From Methylobacterium sp. NEAU K (lineage in GTDB: Bacteria > Pseudomonadota > Alphaproteobacteria > Rhizobiales > Beijerinckiaceae): 64,000 nucleotides of DNA. Positions 8,818 through 17,062 of this stretch are shown one piece after another; position 1 is the first letter of the stretch, and each line of letters starts with the position of its first letter. A model generated the notes under the pieces. That model ran no database searches, had not been told where the DNA came from, and was given only the letters and a program-made list of their open reading frames with translations. Where the stretch lies: contig NZ_JAUYZJ010000001.1 in NCBI RefSeq assembly GCF_030700285.1, positions 124,001 through 188,000 on the forward strand. Direction: 5' to 3'. The translations under genes were made by a program, and so were the position numbers.

Positions 8818-9537
8818 TCAGCGGGCTGGCGGCCGCGCGGCGGCGCCGGGCAGGTCCGGGCGCCGCTCGGCGGTGATGCGCTCGGCCTCCGCCCGACGCC
8901 AGCGGGCGATGGCAGCGTGGTTGCCGCCCGACAGCACCTCCGGGATCGGCCGCCCTTCCCAGTCGCGGGGCCGCGTGTAGTGCGGGTATTCGAGGAGCCC
9001 GCCCTCGAAGCTCTCCTCGACCCCCGATTCGACCTTGCCCATCACCCCGGGCAGGAGCCGCACGCAGGCGTCGAGCACCACCAGGGCGGCGATCTCGCCG
9101 CCCGAGAGCACGTAGTCGCCGATCGAGACCTCCTCCAGGCCGCGGCCGGCGATCACGCGCTCGTCGACCCCCTCGAAGCGGCCGCAGACGATCAGCGCCC
9201 CCGGTCCGGCGGCGAGTTCGCGGACGCGCGCCTGGCTCAGTGGACGCCCGCGCGGCGACATCAGCAGGCGGGGGCGCGGATCGTGCGCCCCGGTCGCGGC
9301 GTCGATCGCGGCGGCCAGCACGTCGCAGCGCAGAACCATCCCGGCGCCGCCGCCGGCCGGCGTGTCGTCCACCGAGCGGTGGCGGCCGAGCCCGTGTTCG
9401 CGGATGTTGCGCGCCTCGAGGCTCCAGTCGCCCCGGGCGAGGGCGTCGCCCGAAAGCGACACGCCGAGGGGGCCGGGGAACATCTCCGGGTACAGGGTGA
9501 GGATCGTGGCCCGCCAGGGCGTTTCCGCGCGCGTCAT
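8818..9537 (-). CDS. trmD: tRNA (guanine-N1)-methyltransferase TrmD
   Basis: Methylates G37 of tRNAs beside the anticodon, preventing +1 frameshifting. SPOUT (trefoil-knot) enzyme with a SAM-binding region: [18 protein letters not shown] at the start, [25 protein letters not shown], and the knot block [19 protein letters not shown], then [14 protein letters not shown]. The 239-residue length is normal. In most alphaproteobacteria trmD directly follows rimM and precedes rplS. Here about 3 kb separate it from rimM on the same strand, and no rplS follows; serC is next. Confidence 0.97.
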   Translation of the reverse strand: MTRAETPWRATILTLYPEMFPGPLGVSLSGDALARGDWSLEARNIREHGLGRHRSVDDTPAGGGAGMVLRCDVLAAAIDAATGAHDPRPRLLMSPRGRPLSQARVRELAAGPGALIVCGRFEGVDERVIAGRGLEEVSIGDYVLSGGEIAALVVLDACVRLLPGVMGKVESGVEESFEGGLLEYPHYTRPRDWEGRPIPEVLSGGNHAAIARWRRAEAERITAERRPDLPGAAARPPAR

Positions 9538-9611
9538 GGCGCTTGATCGCGCGCGGGGTGCGGCACGGTCAACGGTGCGGGCACCGTTCTGACCTTCGGC
9601 GGTTGTCGGCG

Positions 9612-10331
9612 ATGATGCGGCTCCTGCTCCTCCTCTCCGTCACCCTGTCGGGACCGGCCCTGGCGGCCGGGCCGACGGCGCCTCCGGGCGTGCCCGCGCG
9701 GGCGTTCCCCAAGCCAGACCGGCCCGTGGCCGAGATCGTGGCGCCGCAATGGTCCTCGGAGGCCGATCGGGACAAGGCCGGCGAATTCGATCAGGTCGCC
9801 CGGGCGATGGCCATCGCACCGGGCGAGACGGTGGCGGATATCGGCGCCGGCAGCGGCTACTACGTCGTGCGCCTGAGCCCGCGGGTCGGACCCGGCGGCA
9901 GGGTGTTGGCGGAGGACGTGACGCCCGCCTACCTGGCAAGCCTCGAGCGGCGCGTGAAGGGGCTCGACAACGTCACCGTGGTGCGGGGCGAGCCGCACGA
10001 TCCGCGTCTGCCGCCGGCTTCGGTGGATGCGGCGATCCTCGTGCACATGTACCATGAGATCGCCCAGCCCTTCGGGCTGCTCCACAACCTCGCCCCGGCC
10101 ATGCGCGCAGGGGGGCGGGTCGGCATCGTCGATGTTGACGACGTCCCGTCCCGGCACGGCACCCCGCCGACGCTCCTGCGCTGCGAACTCGCCGCCGCGG
10201 GCTACCGCGAGACGGGGTTCCATCCCTTGGGCGGCGGCGCCTATCTGGCGGTGTTCGCGGCGCCCGCCTTGGAGAGCCGACCGAAGCCGGAGACGATCCG
10301 CTCCTGCCGGGATTCCGCGACGCCGCGGTAG
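9612..10331 (+). CDS. exported class I SAM-dependent methyltransferase
   Basis: A 239-residue protein with an N-terminal signal-like segment ([20 protein letters not shown]) followed by a class I methyltransferase fold. Motif I is [20 protein letters not shown], about residues 74-93, then RVLAEDVTP and a later [13 protein letters not shown] block. It is divergent from trmD (74 bases apart). Methyltransferases with a signal peptide are found in proteobacteria, but SAM is cytoplasmic, so the substrate and the functional location are unclear. An in-frame ATG at 9543 would bury the signal sequence and is rejected. Substrate unknown. Confidence 0.75.
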   Translation: MMRLLLLLSVTLSGPALAAGPTAPPGVPARAFPKPDRPVAEIVAPQWSSEADRDKAGEFDQVARAMAIAPGETVADIGAGSGYYVVRLSPRVGPGGRVLAEDVTPAYLASLERRVKGLDNVTVVRGEPHDPRLPPASVDAAILVHMYHEIAQPFGLLHNLAPAMRAGGRVGIVDVDDVPSRHGTPPTLLRCELAAAGYRETGFHPLGGGAYLAVFAAPALESRPKPETIRSCRDSATPR

Positions 10332-10387
10332 AGGCTTCGCGCCTGCTCCTCCGGTTCTCGGTCGGATAGCGCGGCCCGACGTCCCGC

Positions 10388-10483
10388 GCCGTCATCGCGA
10401 GCGCAGCCAAGCGACTCGGGGACACGCCACGTAGGACGACCGCGCGAGTCCCGGAATTGCTTGGCTGCGCTCGCAAAGACGGC
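10388..10483. repeat. REP-like inverted repeat
   Basis: The 25-base arm at 10388-10412 (core GCGAGCGCAGCCAAGC) recurs inverted at 10459-10483 with two mismatches, separated by 46 bases. Palindromes of this kind are dispersed extragenic elements in Methylobacterium-like genomes. It occupies most of the 300-base gap before the next small gene. Confidence 0.8.
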
Positions 10484-10633
10484 GACAGGCGCCGCCCGCC
10501 CGGAGACCGTGTGAGACCGTCCACCCCGTCGACGCTGTGGGAGCGCGGTTGCCCGTTCAGGAGCGGGGCGCTCGCCGGACCGCGCTCACCGCGCTACCAT
10601 TCGCAACACTGGATGCGGACTGGAGGAGCGACC

Positions 10634-10786
10634 GTGAATTCAGTCGCGTTAGTGATGATGGCTGCGCTGCTTGCAGCTTGGATCGCGATCGGCGTTCTTG
10701 TGGTCGCCTACGGTACACCACTCGGCGTGGCATTGTATGTATTGGCCGTTGTACTGACGAACCCGCGGATCTGGCGCCTGCACTGA
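10634..10786 (+). CDS. small hydrophobic protein, unknown function
   Basis: GTG-started frame of 50 residues preceded by a good ribosome site (GGAGG, about ten bases upstream). The product is almost wholly hydrophobic (VALVMMAALLAAWIAIGVLV, then GVALYVLAVVL) and ends with a short basic tail, suggesting two membrane spans. A longer in-frame reading from 10457 overlaps the inverted repeat and has no ribosome site. It is convergent to the glycosyltransferase across an AT-rich junction. No family is recognised. Confidence 0.5.
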   Translation: MNSVALVMMAALLAAWIAIGVLVVAYGTPLGVALYVLAVVLTNPRIWRLH

Positions 10787-10861
10787 GCATAAATATTGTG
10801 TTATATATTTACATATAACATAAGTAAGATTTCTTTCCTTTTTTGCGACATCGCAATGAGA

Positions 10862-11965
10862 TTAGATGCTTTGATAACTGATCAGTTCGCCTTCAAAATC
10901 AGACAGAGATGCAATTTTATGAAGTTTTGGATAATAGTTAAATGACCAGCGTGGATCAGTCCGGATTGCCTGATGCCCTCGCAATCCATCGATAAAGGTA
11001 TTGAAGCGCTCTCGCTCTGCCGTCATTAATTGTAACGTCGTCGCGCGGACGAACTCAACCGGCAAGGCACGGGCCTTCATTGCGGCAACGCCTTCTTGAA
11101 CAGCCCGAGGGTTGTCATCGACGATCAAGGTTGTATCCGGGTGAAAGAACGTATCCCGTCCACCTTTGCTGCGCGTCGACACGACAGGCAGTCCAGCCAA
11201 GAGATACTCGAGACTCGCATACATCGCGCCTTCGAGTTTCGATAGACATAGACCGACATGCGCCGACGCCATCGCTTCGTTCACCTGGATGTGATCCAGC
11301 GGGACGATTCTGCCTTCTGTGATCATATTGCAGACTACGTGGCCGCGCGGGAGGCGACGAATAAAATTCGTTAGCTGCGCTCGTTTCAGTTCTGGCGGCC
11401 AATGATCGAACAGCTTCGTTACATAGCTGCAGCTTGGCACTAGGCGCGCCAAATCATGCCGCTTCATCGGGGCCAGCATCGCGTTGTAGATGGCGTCGTA
11501 TGTACGCTTACGGCCAGGAACTGGGTGGTACATAGTTTCGTCGACGAACATATTCTGTGGCGCCAGATATACGTCGATGCCAAGCCGGCGCAGCAGACGC
11601 TCTTCGCCCTCTGTATTGGCCAGGACGATGAGGCGGGAAAAGGGGTGCGCCCGGCGAAAGCGACGATACTGTACAGCTAATGAAAATGCATAGGTTGGTC
11701 TCTCAAGACTCATCGTGATGGGATGCAAGAAGATGAATGGCTCGCCCGGAAAGCGATCGGCGAAATAATGAGCCGCACCGAAGGGCTGCGGACGAGGTTT
11801 GCTATAAAATATCGGTGGGTTGAAATCAAGAAATAGGCCGCTAACTGCCGTGTCCGGATGAAATACGGTTGGAGTTTTAACCAAAATCCGCTGCAGTCCG
11901 GCCAGTTGACTCAAAATAGGAATGTTGAACAGAAATGGAAATTTTAGATAAGAAAATCTAAGCAT
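10862..11965 (-). CDS. GT4/GT1-like glycosyltransferase on an AT-rich island
   Basis: A 367-residue protein whose C-terminal half fits a GT-B glycosyltransferase: SAHVGLCLSKLEGAMYASLE, LLAGLPVVSTRSKGGRDTFF and VDDNPRAVQEGV correspond to the nucleotide-sugar site with its E-x(n)-E pattern. The N-terminus (LRFSYLKFPFLFNIPILSQL) is hydrophobic and atypical. Base composition and codon use are clearly more AT-rich than every neighbour, and the flanks are AT-rich too, so recent horizontal transfer is likely. It may modify a cell-surface glycan. The acceptor is unknown; no other sugar genes adjoin it. Confidence 0.7.
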   Translation of the reverse strand: MLRFSYLKFPFLFNIPILSQLAGLQRILVKTPTVFHPDTAVSGLFLDFNPPIFYSKPRPQPFGAAHYFADRFPGEPFIFLHPITMSLERPTYAFSLAVQYRRFRRAHPFSRLIVLANTEGEERLLRRLGIDVYLAPQNMFVDETMYHPVPGRKRTYDAIYNAMLAPMKRHDLARLVPSCSYVTKLFDHWPPELKRAQLTNFIRRLPRGHVVCNMITEGRIVPLDHIQVNEAMASAHVGLCLSKLEGAMYASLEYLLAGLPVVSTRSKGGRDTFFHPDTTLIVDDNPRAVQEGVAAMKARALPVEFVRATTLQLMTAERERFNTFIDGLRGHQAIRTDPRWSFNYYPKLHKIASLSDFEGELISYQSI

Positions 11966-12068
11966 TCACAGATAGTCCGTCACCCCTATTCGACCAAAAT
12001 TCAGCTGCCGAAGTTGGGTCGAATGATTTGGCTTTCGCGCCGCACACAATGCGCCGTAGATCAATACG

Positions 12069-12452
12069 CTAATTTTCCCGGATGCGCCTTAAATTCGATT
12101 TTAATATTCCTGGGCACGCCTTTCGCTCAAGTATTCCAACTTTACGTTGCCCGTAGTGTAGAATTGCGAGCGCCAAAAGCGTCGCCGCGAGACCAAGGTG
12201 CCATGCCCTCGCCCCGAAACAGAGACCGACCACCTTCGACCGCCACACGGCCGCCGCGGTGGTGACGCCCCGAACCGTATTGCTTTGCTTCAGGATCGTG
12301 CCGGCGCCGATGAGCCAGATGCCGGCCAGGATCTCGAAACCGTAAGGCAAACACGTCCGCTTCCGGGACGCAGTCTGATGTATCTGTACGGCGTCGATGG
12401 CCGCCAAGCTGAATGTCGGCCTTCGAGCGGCCACCCAATGGCGGCTGACCAC
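12069..12452 (-). pseudogene. remnant of an MgtC/SapB-family membrane protein
   Basis: The stretch at about 12340-12159 reads EILAGIWLIGAGTILKQSNT followed by VRGVTTAAAVW and LAATLLALAIL. This is the MgtC core, which normally reads like GIGFLGAGxIL...VRGLTTAAxxW. The first membrane helices of MgtC are absent upstream, and the first 35 codons do not resemble the family. I therefore see a truncated, probably dead copy. It lies between the AT-rich glycosyltransferase and rimM, in the segment that interrupts the rimM-trmD order. Family call by eye; moderately sure. Confidence 0.55.
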
Positions 12453-12503
12453 CCCGAACGGACCTTCATGCGGTCAAGCTGATTGGGGCCAGACCCAGGA
12501 ACA

Positions 12504-13199
12504 TCAGCCCGGATCGTCGGCCGGCTTCTCGCCCACGGGGGCGAAGAAATCCTCCGGCAGGACCACGGTGACGCGCCGCTGCGCCAGATCCAGGCTCGGC
12601 ACGAAGGCCTTGGTGAAGGGCAGGAGCGCGGTGGCGCCGCCCAGCGCGGGGCGGAGTTCGAGCAGATCGCCGCCGCCGTAATTCGGCACGGCCACGATGG
12701 TGCCGACGGTCGTCCCGGCCTCGTCCACCGCCGTGGCGCCGATCAGGTCGGCTGCGTAGACCTCGTCGTCATCCTCGGGCTCCGCGAGGCGGTCCCGGGG
12801 AACGAACAGAGCCACGCGGTTGAGCGCCTCCGCTTCATTGCGCCCGCCGACGCCCTTCACCCGGGCGATCAGCATGTCGGGGGATGAGCCGGGGGCGGGG
12901 CGCACGTCGGACAGCGTCAGCGTCCGCCCGTCGGAGGTCAGCAGGGCGCCGTAGCCGGCGATCGCCCGCGGATCGCCGGTGTAGGATTTGAGCCTCACCT
13001 CGCCGTTGAGCCCGTGCGCCCGCCCGAACTCGCCCAGCAGGACGAGATTGGGGTCGGGGGCTGCGGGCGGCCGCACCGGCTTCGGAGCCGGTGCCTTGGG
13101 CGAGGTCGCGGCATCGGGCGCGATCGAGCCGATCGCCGTGCTCGGGCGCCCGCGGCGGCCGCCGTCGCGGGGGGAGGGACCTGCGGGGCGGCGCGCCAT
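12504..13199 (-). CDS. rimM: 16S rRNA processing/ribosome maturation factor RimM
   Basis: Binds S19 and assists maturation of the 30S head. The 231 residues comprise an unusual N-terminal tail of about 48 residues rich in Pro, Ala, Arg and Lys, then the RimM barrel ([20 protein letters not shown] at about 52-71, with YTGDPRAI following) and the PRC-barrel half ([20 protein letters not shown]). The tail is low-complexity and may be an extended start, but no better methionine precedes [12 protein letters not shown]. It lies 13 bases after rpsP on the same strand. Confidence 0.94.
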   Translation of the reverse strand: MARRPAGPSPRDGGRRGRPSTAIGSIAPDAATSPKAPAPKPVRPPAAPDPNLVLLGEFGRAHGLNGEVRLKSYTGDPRAIAGYGALLTSDGRTLTLSDVRPAPGSSPDMLIARVKGVGGRNEAEALNRVALFVPRDRLAEPEDDDEVYAADLIGATAVDEAGTTVGTIVAVPNYGGGDLLELRPALGGATALLPFTKAFVPSLDLAQRRVTVVLPEDFFAPVGEKPADDPG

Positions 13200-13212
13200 G
13201 GCCCGGCCCGCC

Positions 13213-13575
13213 TTACGCGGCGGCGTCCTCGGCGGGCGCTGCGGCCTTCTCGGCGCGCTTGGCCGCGCGCTCCTTGGCCTTCTCGCCGGGCTCGGCCTTC
13301 TGCGGGTTGTTGCGCGCCGGGCGCTTGGCGAGGCCGGCCTGGTCGAGGAAGCGCAGGACCCGGTCGGTCGGCTGCGCGCCCTTGGCGAGCCAGCCCTGGA
13401 TCTTCTCGGCGTCGAGCTGGATCCGGGCCGGATCGTCCTTGGCCTTCATCGGATCGTAGGCGCCGACCTTGTCGATGAAGCGGCCGTCGCGGGGGGCGCG
13501 GGCGTCGGCGACGACGATGCGGTAGTACGGGCGCTTCTTCGCGCCGCCGCGGGTGAGACGGATCTTCAGGGCCAT
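13213..13575 (-). CDS. rpsP: 30S ribosomal protein S16
   Basis: Small-subunit protein: [20 protein letters not shown] at the start, [20 protein letters not shown], and the basic alanine/lysine-rich tail usual in alphaproteobacteria (120 residues). Part of the ffh-aroQ-rpsP-rimM run, with a 3-base gap to the chorismate mutase gene. Confidence 0.98.
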   Translation of the reverse strand: MALKIRLTRGGAKKRPYYRIVVADARAPRDGRFIDKVGAYDPMKAKDDPARIQLDAEKIQGWLAKGAQPTDRVLRFLDQAGLAKRPARNNPQKAEPGEKAKERAAKRAEKAAAPAEDAAA

Positions 13576-13578
13576 TGT

Positions 13579-13914
13579 CTACGACTTTCTCTGCTCTTCG
13601 ACCGACGGCCCATGATTGGCCGCGATCGTCTGGTGGTGCCGGATGACTTCCTTGACCACGAAGGCCAGGAATTTCTCGGCGAAATCGGGGTCGAGCTTGG
13701 CATCGACCGCGAGGTTGCGGAGCCGGGCGACCTGACGCGCCTCCCGGTCCGGATCGGAAGGGGGGATCCCCTTTCGGGCCTTCAGCTCGCCGACCCGCTG
13801 CGTGCAGCGGAAGCGCTCGGCGAGCAGGTGGATCAGCGCCGCATCGAAATTGTCGATGCTCTCGCGCAGACGGGCGAGTTCGGGATCGACGGCCTGAGCC
13901 GCGAGGATGCTCAT
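13579..13914 (-). CDS. chorismate mutase, AroQ class
   Basis: A 111-residue all-helical chorismate mutase that converts chorismate to prephenate for Phe/Tyr synthesis. Seen: LARLRESIDNFDAALIHLLA, ERFRCTQRVGELKARKGIPP, and DPDREARQVARLR, in the order of the AroQ fold with its arginine and lysine active-site residues. Its ATG overlaps the ffh stop by four bases (ATGA), indicating translational coupling. Location between ffh and rpsP is common in Rhizobiales. Gene symbol left open because several aroQ/pheA-like names are in use. Confidence 0.9.
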   Translation of the reverse strand: MSILAAQAVDPELARLRESIDNFDAALIHLLAERFRCTQRVGELKARKGIPPSDPDREARQVARLRNLAVDAKLDPDFAEKFLAFVVKEVIRHHQTIAANHGPSVEEQRKS

Positions 13915-15470
13915 TTCTTCTTCCCCGGCATGAACCCACCGAGACCGGGCAGCTTCGGGCCGCCGAGACCGGGCAGCTTGGGCATCCCGCCCAGACCACC
14001 TCCACCCAGGCCCGGCGGCATCGGCGGCAGCTTGCCGCCGAACTGCTTCTCGAGCTGCGCGATCTGCTCGGGCGTCGGCTCGGGCATGCCGGGCGGAAGA
14101 CCGGGCATGCCGCCCGGCATGCCGCCGCCCAGCCCGAACATCGAGCCCAGGGCCTGGCCGATGCCGCGCTTGCCCTGGCCCATCGCCTTCATCATGTCGG
14201 CCATGGTCCGGTGCATCTTCAGGAGCTTGTTGATCTCCGAGACGTCGACGCCCGAACCCGCCGCGATGCGCTTCTTGCGGGAGTTCTTCAGCAGATCGGG
14301 GTTCTTCCGCTCCTGCGGGGTCATCGACGAGATGATCGCGCGCTGGCGCTTGAACATCTTCTCGTCGAGGTTGGCGCCCTCGACCTGCTTCTTGATCGCG
14401 CCCATGCCGGGCAGCATGCCCATCAGGCCGCCGATGCCGCCCATCTTCTCCATCTGGCCAAGCTGCATGGAGAGGTCCTCCAGGTCGAACTTGCCCTTGC
14501 GCATCTTCTCCGCGGTGCGGAGCGCCTGCTCGTGGTCGATGGTCTCGGCGGCCTTCTCGACCAGCGAGACGATGTCGCCCATGCCGAGGATGCGGTTGGC
14601 GACGCGGGCCGGGTGGAACTCCTCCAGCGCGTCGACCTTCTCGCCGGTGCCGACGAGCTTGATCGGCTTGCCGGTGACGGCCCGCATCGAGAGCGCCGCG
14701 CCGCCGCGGGAATCGCCGTCCATGCGGGTGAGCACGATGCCGGTTACGCCCAGCCGCTGGTCGAAGGCGCGGGCGGTGTTGACCGCGTCCTGGCCGGTGA
14801 GCGCGTCGGCCACCAGCAGCACCTCGTGGGGCCGGGTCGCCGCCTTCACCTCGGCCGCCTCGGCCATCAGGGCCTCGTCGACCGTGGTGCGCCCTGCGGT
14901 GTCGAGCATCACCACGTCGAAGCCGCCCAGGCGCCCCGCCTCCATGGCGCGCTTGGCGATCTGAACCGCCGACTGGCCGGCCACGATCGGCAGACTCTCG
15001 ACGCCGACCTGCTTGGCCAGAACCGCGAGCTGCTCCATCGCGGCCGGGCGGCGGGTGTCCAGCGAGGCGAGCAGCACCTTGCGGCGCTCACGCTCGGACA
15101 GGCGCCGGGCGATCTTGGCGGTGGTGGTGGTCTTGCCCGAGCCCTGGAGGCCGACCATCAGGATCGGCACCGGGGCGGGGGCGTTGAGGTCGATCACCTC
15201 GGCATCGGTGCCGAGCATCGCCACCAGCTCGTCGTTGACGATCTTGACGACCATCTGGCCGGGGGTGACCGACTTGAGCACGACGGCGCCGACCGCCTTC
15301 TCCTTCACCCGGTCGGTGAAGCCGCGCACCACCTCCAGGGCCACGTCGGCCTCGAGCAGGGCGCGCCGTACTTCGCGCATCGCCGCGGTGACGTCGGCTT
15401 CTGTCAGGGCGCCGCGGCGGGTCAGGCCCGAGAGGATGCCGGACAGGCGGTCGGAAAGACCTTCGAACAT
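13911..15470 (-). CDS. ffh: signal recognition particle protein Ffh
   Basis: GTPase that, with the 4.5S RNA, brings nascent membrane proteins to FtsY. The 519 residues start at ATG 15470 (MFEGLSDRLSGILSGLTRRG). G motifs: GLQGSGKTTTTAKIA, DTRRPAAMEQL, MLDTAGRTT, TRMDGDSRGG and GTGEKVDALEEF. The methionine-rich M domain follows, with LLKMHRTMADMMKAMGQGKR. A long Gly/Pro/Met tail (GGGMPGGMPGLPPGMP and LPGLGGPKLPGLGGFMPG) is unusually repetitive. An upstream start would add 35 Arg/Pro-rich residues and run into the YHS-like gene; rejected. Confidence 0.97.
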   Translation of the reverse strand: MFEGLSDRLSGILSGLTRRGALTEADVTAAMREVRRALLEADVALEVVRGFTDRVKEKAVGAVVLKSVTPGQMVVKIVNDELVAMLGTDAEVIDLNAPAPVPILMVGLQGSGKTTTTAKIARRLSERERRKVLLASLDTRRPAAMEQLAVLAKQVGVESLPIVAGQSAVQIAKRAMEAGRLGGFDVVMLDTAGRTTVDEALMAEAAEVKAATRPHEVLLVADALTGQDAVNTARAFDQRLGVTGIVLTRMDGDSRGGAALSMRAVTGKPIKLVGTGEKVDALEEFHPARVANRILGMGDIVSLVEKAAETIDHEQALRTAEKMRKGKFDLEDLSMQLGQMEKMGGIGGLMGMLPGMGAIKKQVEGANLDEKMFKRQRAIISSMTPQERKNPDLLKNSRKKRIAAGSGVDVSEINKLLKMHRTMADMMKAMGQGKRGIGQALGSMFGLGGGMPGGMPGLPPGMPEPTPEQIAQLEKQFGGKLPPMPPGLGGGGLGGMPKLPGLGGPKLPGLGGFMPGKKK

Positions 15471-15487
15471 GATGGCCGGACCCGCGG

Positions 15488-15700
15488 TTACTGCTCGACG
15501 CCGGCGCGCTCGAAGCGGCGCGCCTGGAGGGCGGCCTCGAAGCTGCGCACGGCGCTCGCGAACTTGTCCCGGCATTCCGGATTGCAGAACCCGACGACGG
15601 CGCCGTTGTAGAGGGTGAGCGCGTCGGCCGAGATCGGCTTACCCGACCAGGGGCAGGTCTCGTTGACCGCGTCCGCGATGTGCAATTCGTCTCGGGTCAT
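15488..15700 (-). CDS. small YHS/TRASH-like cysteine protein
   Basis: A 70-residue protein with cysteines arranged as a small metal-binding finger: NETCPWSGKPISADALTLYN, then VVGFCNPECRDKFASAV. The pattern resembles YHS/TRASH domains, which bind metal; similar alphaproteobacterial proteins have been loosely labelled glutathione S-transferase, which the sequence does not support. It ends 17 bases before ffh on the same strand, and its ATG overlaps the stop of a possible upstream 79-codon frame by four bases. Function unknown. Confidence 0.75.
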   Translation of the reverse strand: MTRDELHIADAVNETCPWSGKPISADALTLYNGAVVGFCNPECRDKFASAVRSFEAALQARRFERAGVEQ

Positions 15701-15936
15701 GCGAAGGCCTCGACCGGCGGATCCCGGCGGAGCGGATCGACCCAACACCCATCGCGCCCGAGGGCGCGAACGCGCTGTCGGGCGTTGGCCTCCGGCCTCA
15801 GGGGGCCGGTCGGCTTCGTGTATTGGCGATCTGCTTCGGATCGGGAGGGCGGGGCGTAACGGCAGTGGGCCGGAAAGTCAATTTTTGGCCCGTCCGGCGT
15901 CGCGACCAGCCGCAGGTTGAGACGATCGCCGGTCAT
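15697..15936 (-). CDS. possible small protein overlapping the YHS-like gene
   Basis: A 79-residue frame (MTGDRLNLRLVATPDGPKID at the N-terminus, then an Arg/Pro-rich body) whose TGA overlaps the ATG of the YHS-like gene as ATGA. That overlap, which is typical of coupled genes, is the main argument for it being real. No domain is recognised and composition alone does not decide. Confidence 0.35.
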   Translation of the reverse strand: MTGDRLNLRLVATPDGPKIDFPAHCRYAPPSRSEADRQYTKPTGPLRPEANARQRVRALGRDGCWVDPLRRDPPVEAFA

Positions 15937-16003
15937 TAACTTTTACGGATCGTTAAGCATGTTCGGCTTCTGATCGGCCAGCACCCGTTCAGGACGACCG
16001 CCG

Positions 16004-16657
16004 ATGTCGGAACCCGCCCGCACCCTACCGCCGCACGAGGCCGGCAGCCGCAGCGCCCCCGGTCCGCTCCGGGACTGGCTCGCGGCGATGAAGACCCAGA
16101 GCCCGGCCGAGCCGCGCGCCGACGACCGGCCGGACGAGGTTCGGCCGGACAATCGTCCGGAGGCACGGCAAGACCCCAAGACCGTCCGCGGCGCCGAGCC
16201 GGCGTGGTCGCCCCGACTGGTGTCGCAGGCCGAGGCGCCGCGTTCGGCCTCCGACGACGCGGACGTGTCCGAGCTGATGGCCGAGAATCTGATGCTCAAG
16301 GCCAAGTTGCGGCTGGAGGCGGGGCGTCACGAGGAGCTGCAGGCGATCCTGGCGCAGGAGATCCGCGTCCTGCGCGAGCATATCCGCGAAGAAATCGGCT
16401 CCCTCGAGGATCTGCGCACTGAGCAAGAGGAAATCCGCGCCGAACGCGAGGAATTCCGAACCGAGCGCGAGCGATTCCGCCACGAGCGTGAAGAACTGCG
16501 CGCCGAGCGCGACCGGGCGATGACCGAGCGCGATGCGCTGCGGGCCGAGCACTACGCCCTGGCTTTCGAGCGCGATGCCCTGAGCGAGGAGCGCGACCTG
16601 TGGCGGGCGCGGACCGAGGCGCTGGCCCAGCCGCTGTTCCAGACCCAGAAGCGCTGA
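16004..16657 (+). CDS. charged coiled-coil protein, unknown function
   Basis: 217 residues. The N-terminal 85 are Pro/Arg/Asp-rich and probably disordered. From about residue 88 on there is a long helix with heptad-like EE/ER repeats (EEIRAEREEFRTERERFRHE and ERDRAMTERDALRAEH), predicted coiled coil. There is no signal peptide or membrane segment, so it is probably cytoplasmic and structural or a partner protein. It is divergent from the YHS-ffh run and followed by a strong hairpin. No family is recognised. Confidence 0.7.
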   Translation: MSEPARTLPPHEAGSRSAPGPLRDWLAAMKTQSPAEPRADDRPDEVRPDNRPEARQDPKTVRGAEPAWSPRLVSQAEAPRSASDDADVSELMAENLMLKAKLRLEAGRHEELQAILAQEIRVLREHIREEIGSLEDLRTEQEEIRAEREEFRTERERFRHEREELRAERDRAMTERDALRAEHYALAFERDALSEERDLWRARTEALAQPLFQTQKR

Positions 16658-16670
16658 GACGACTGACACG

Positions 16671-16709
16671 CTCGGAAAAGCCGAAGGGCCACCCGTGAGG
16701 GTGGCCCTT
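16671..16709. terminator. bidirectional terminator between coiled-coil gene and tiny ORF
   Basis: A perfect stem AAGGGCCACCC / GGGTGGCCCTT with a GTGA loop (16684-16709). On the minus strand it is followed by CGGCTTTTCC (16671-16683), a better T tract than on the plus strand. It can end both the coiled-coil transcript and the oncoming minus-strand tiny transcript. Confidence 0.75.
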
Positions 16710-16767
16710 CCATTGCCGAACCGTTGTGTCCGGCGGAACTGTCCCGAAAGCGGGTCTCTGACGCGTC

Positions 16768-16839
16768 TTAGAGCGACGCGCCGGAGGCGACGGTCCAGGT
16801 CCGGTAAGCCGAGACACACGGCTGATGACAATGAGACAC
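16768..16839 (-). CDS. candidate 23-residue peptide with near-perfect Shine-Dalgarno
   Basis: GTG start, 23 codons, TAA stop. The site AAAGGAGGTGATCC sits directly before the GTG and is complementary to almost the whole 3' end of 16S rRNA, far stronger than usual in this genome. The peptide begins MSHCHQPCVSAYRTW and is rich in Cys, His, Ser and Thr. A hairpin with a T tract follows about 60 bases downstream (16709-16671), so the unit looks like a complete short transcript. It could be a leader peptide, a small protein or a dual-function RNA. Confidence 0.45.
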   Translation of the reverse strand: MSHCHQPCVSAYRTWTVASGASL

Positions 16840-17062
16840 TGGATCACCTCCTTTCGTTGGTTGCGGGTGAGGCGAAGGTAGGTGGCCGCGGGCGACTTGT
16901 GAAGCCCGGTGGCTGCGCCCGTTTGTCCGCCCTGTGGATGCGCTTTCGCCCGCCCGCGGCCGGGCGTATGACGGGCCGCCGAGGTCAGCCCGAACACCCT
17001 TGAACGCTCCCGTTCCGCACCCGCCGCGTCCCGCCGACGAGGCCGCGCTCGATCCAGAGGCC

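Noticed and set aside
12014..12265. 83-codon plus-strand frame near the MgtC remnant
   Set aside because: No ribosome site, no domain, and antisense to the MgtC-like sequence.
16840..16856. match to the 3' end of 16S rRNA on the plus strand
   Set aside because: Only about 15 bases match and no other rRNA sequence surrounds it; better explained as the complement of a strong Shine-Dalgarno site.
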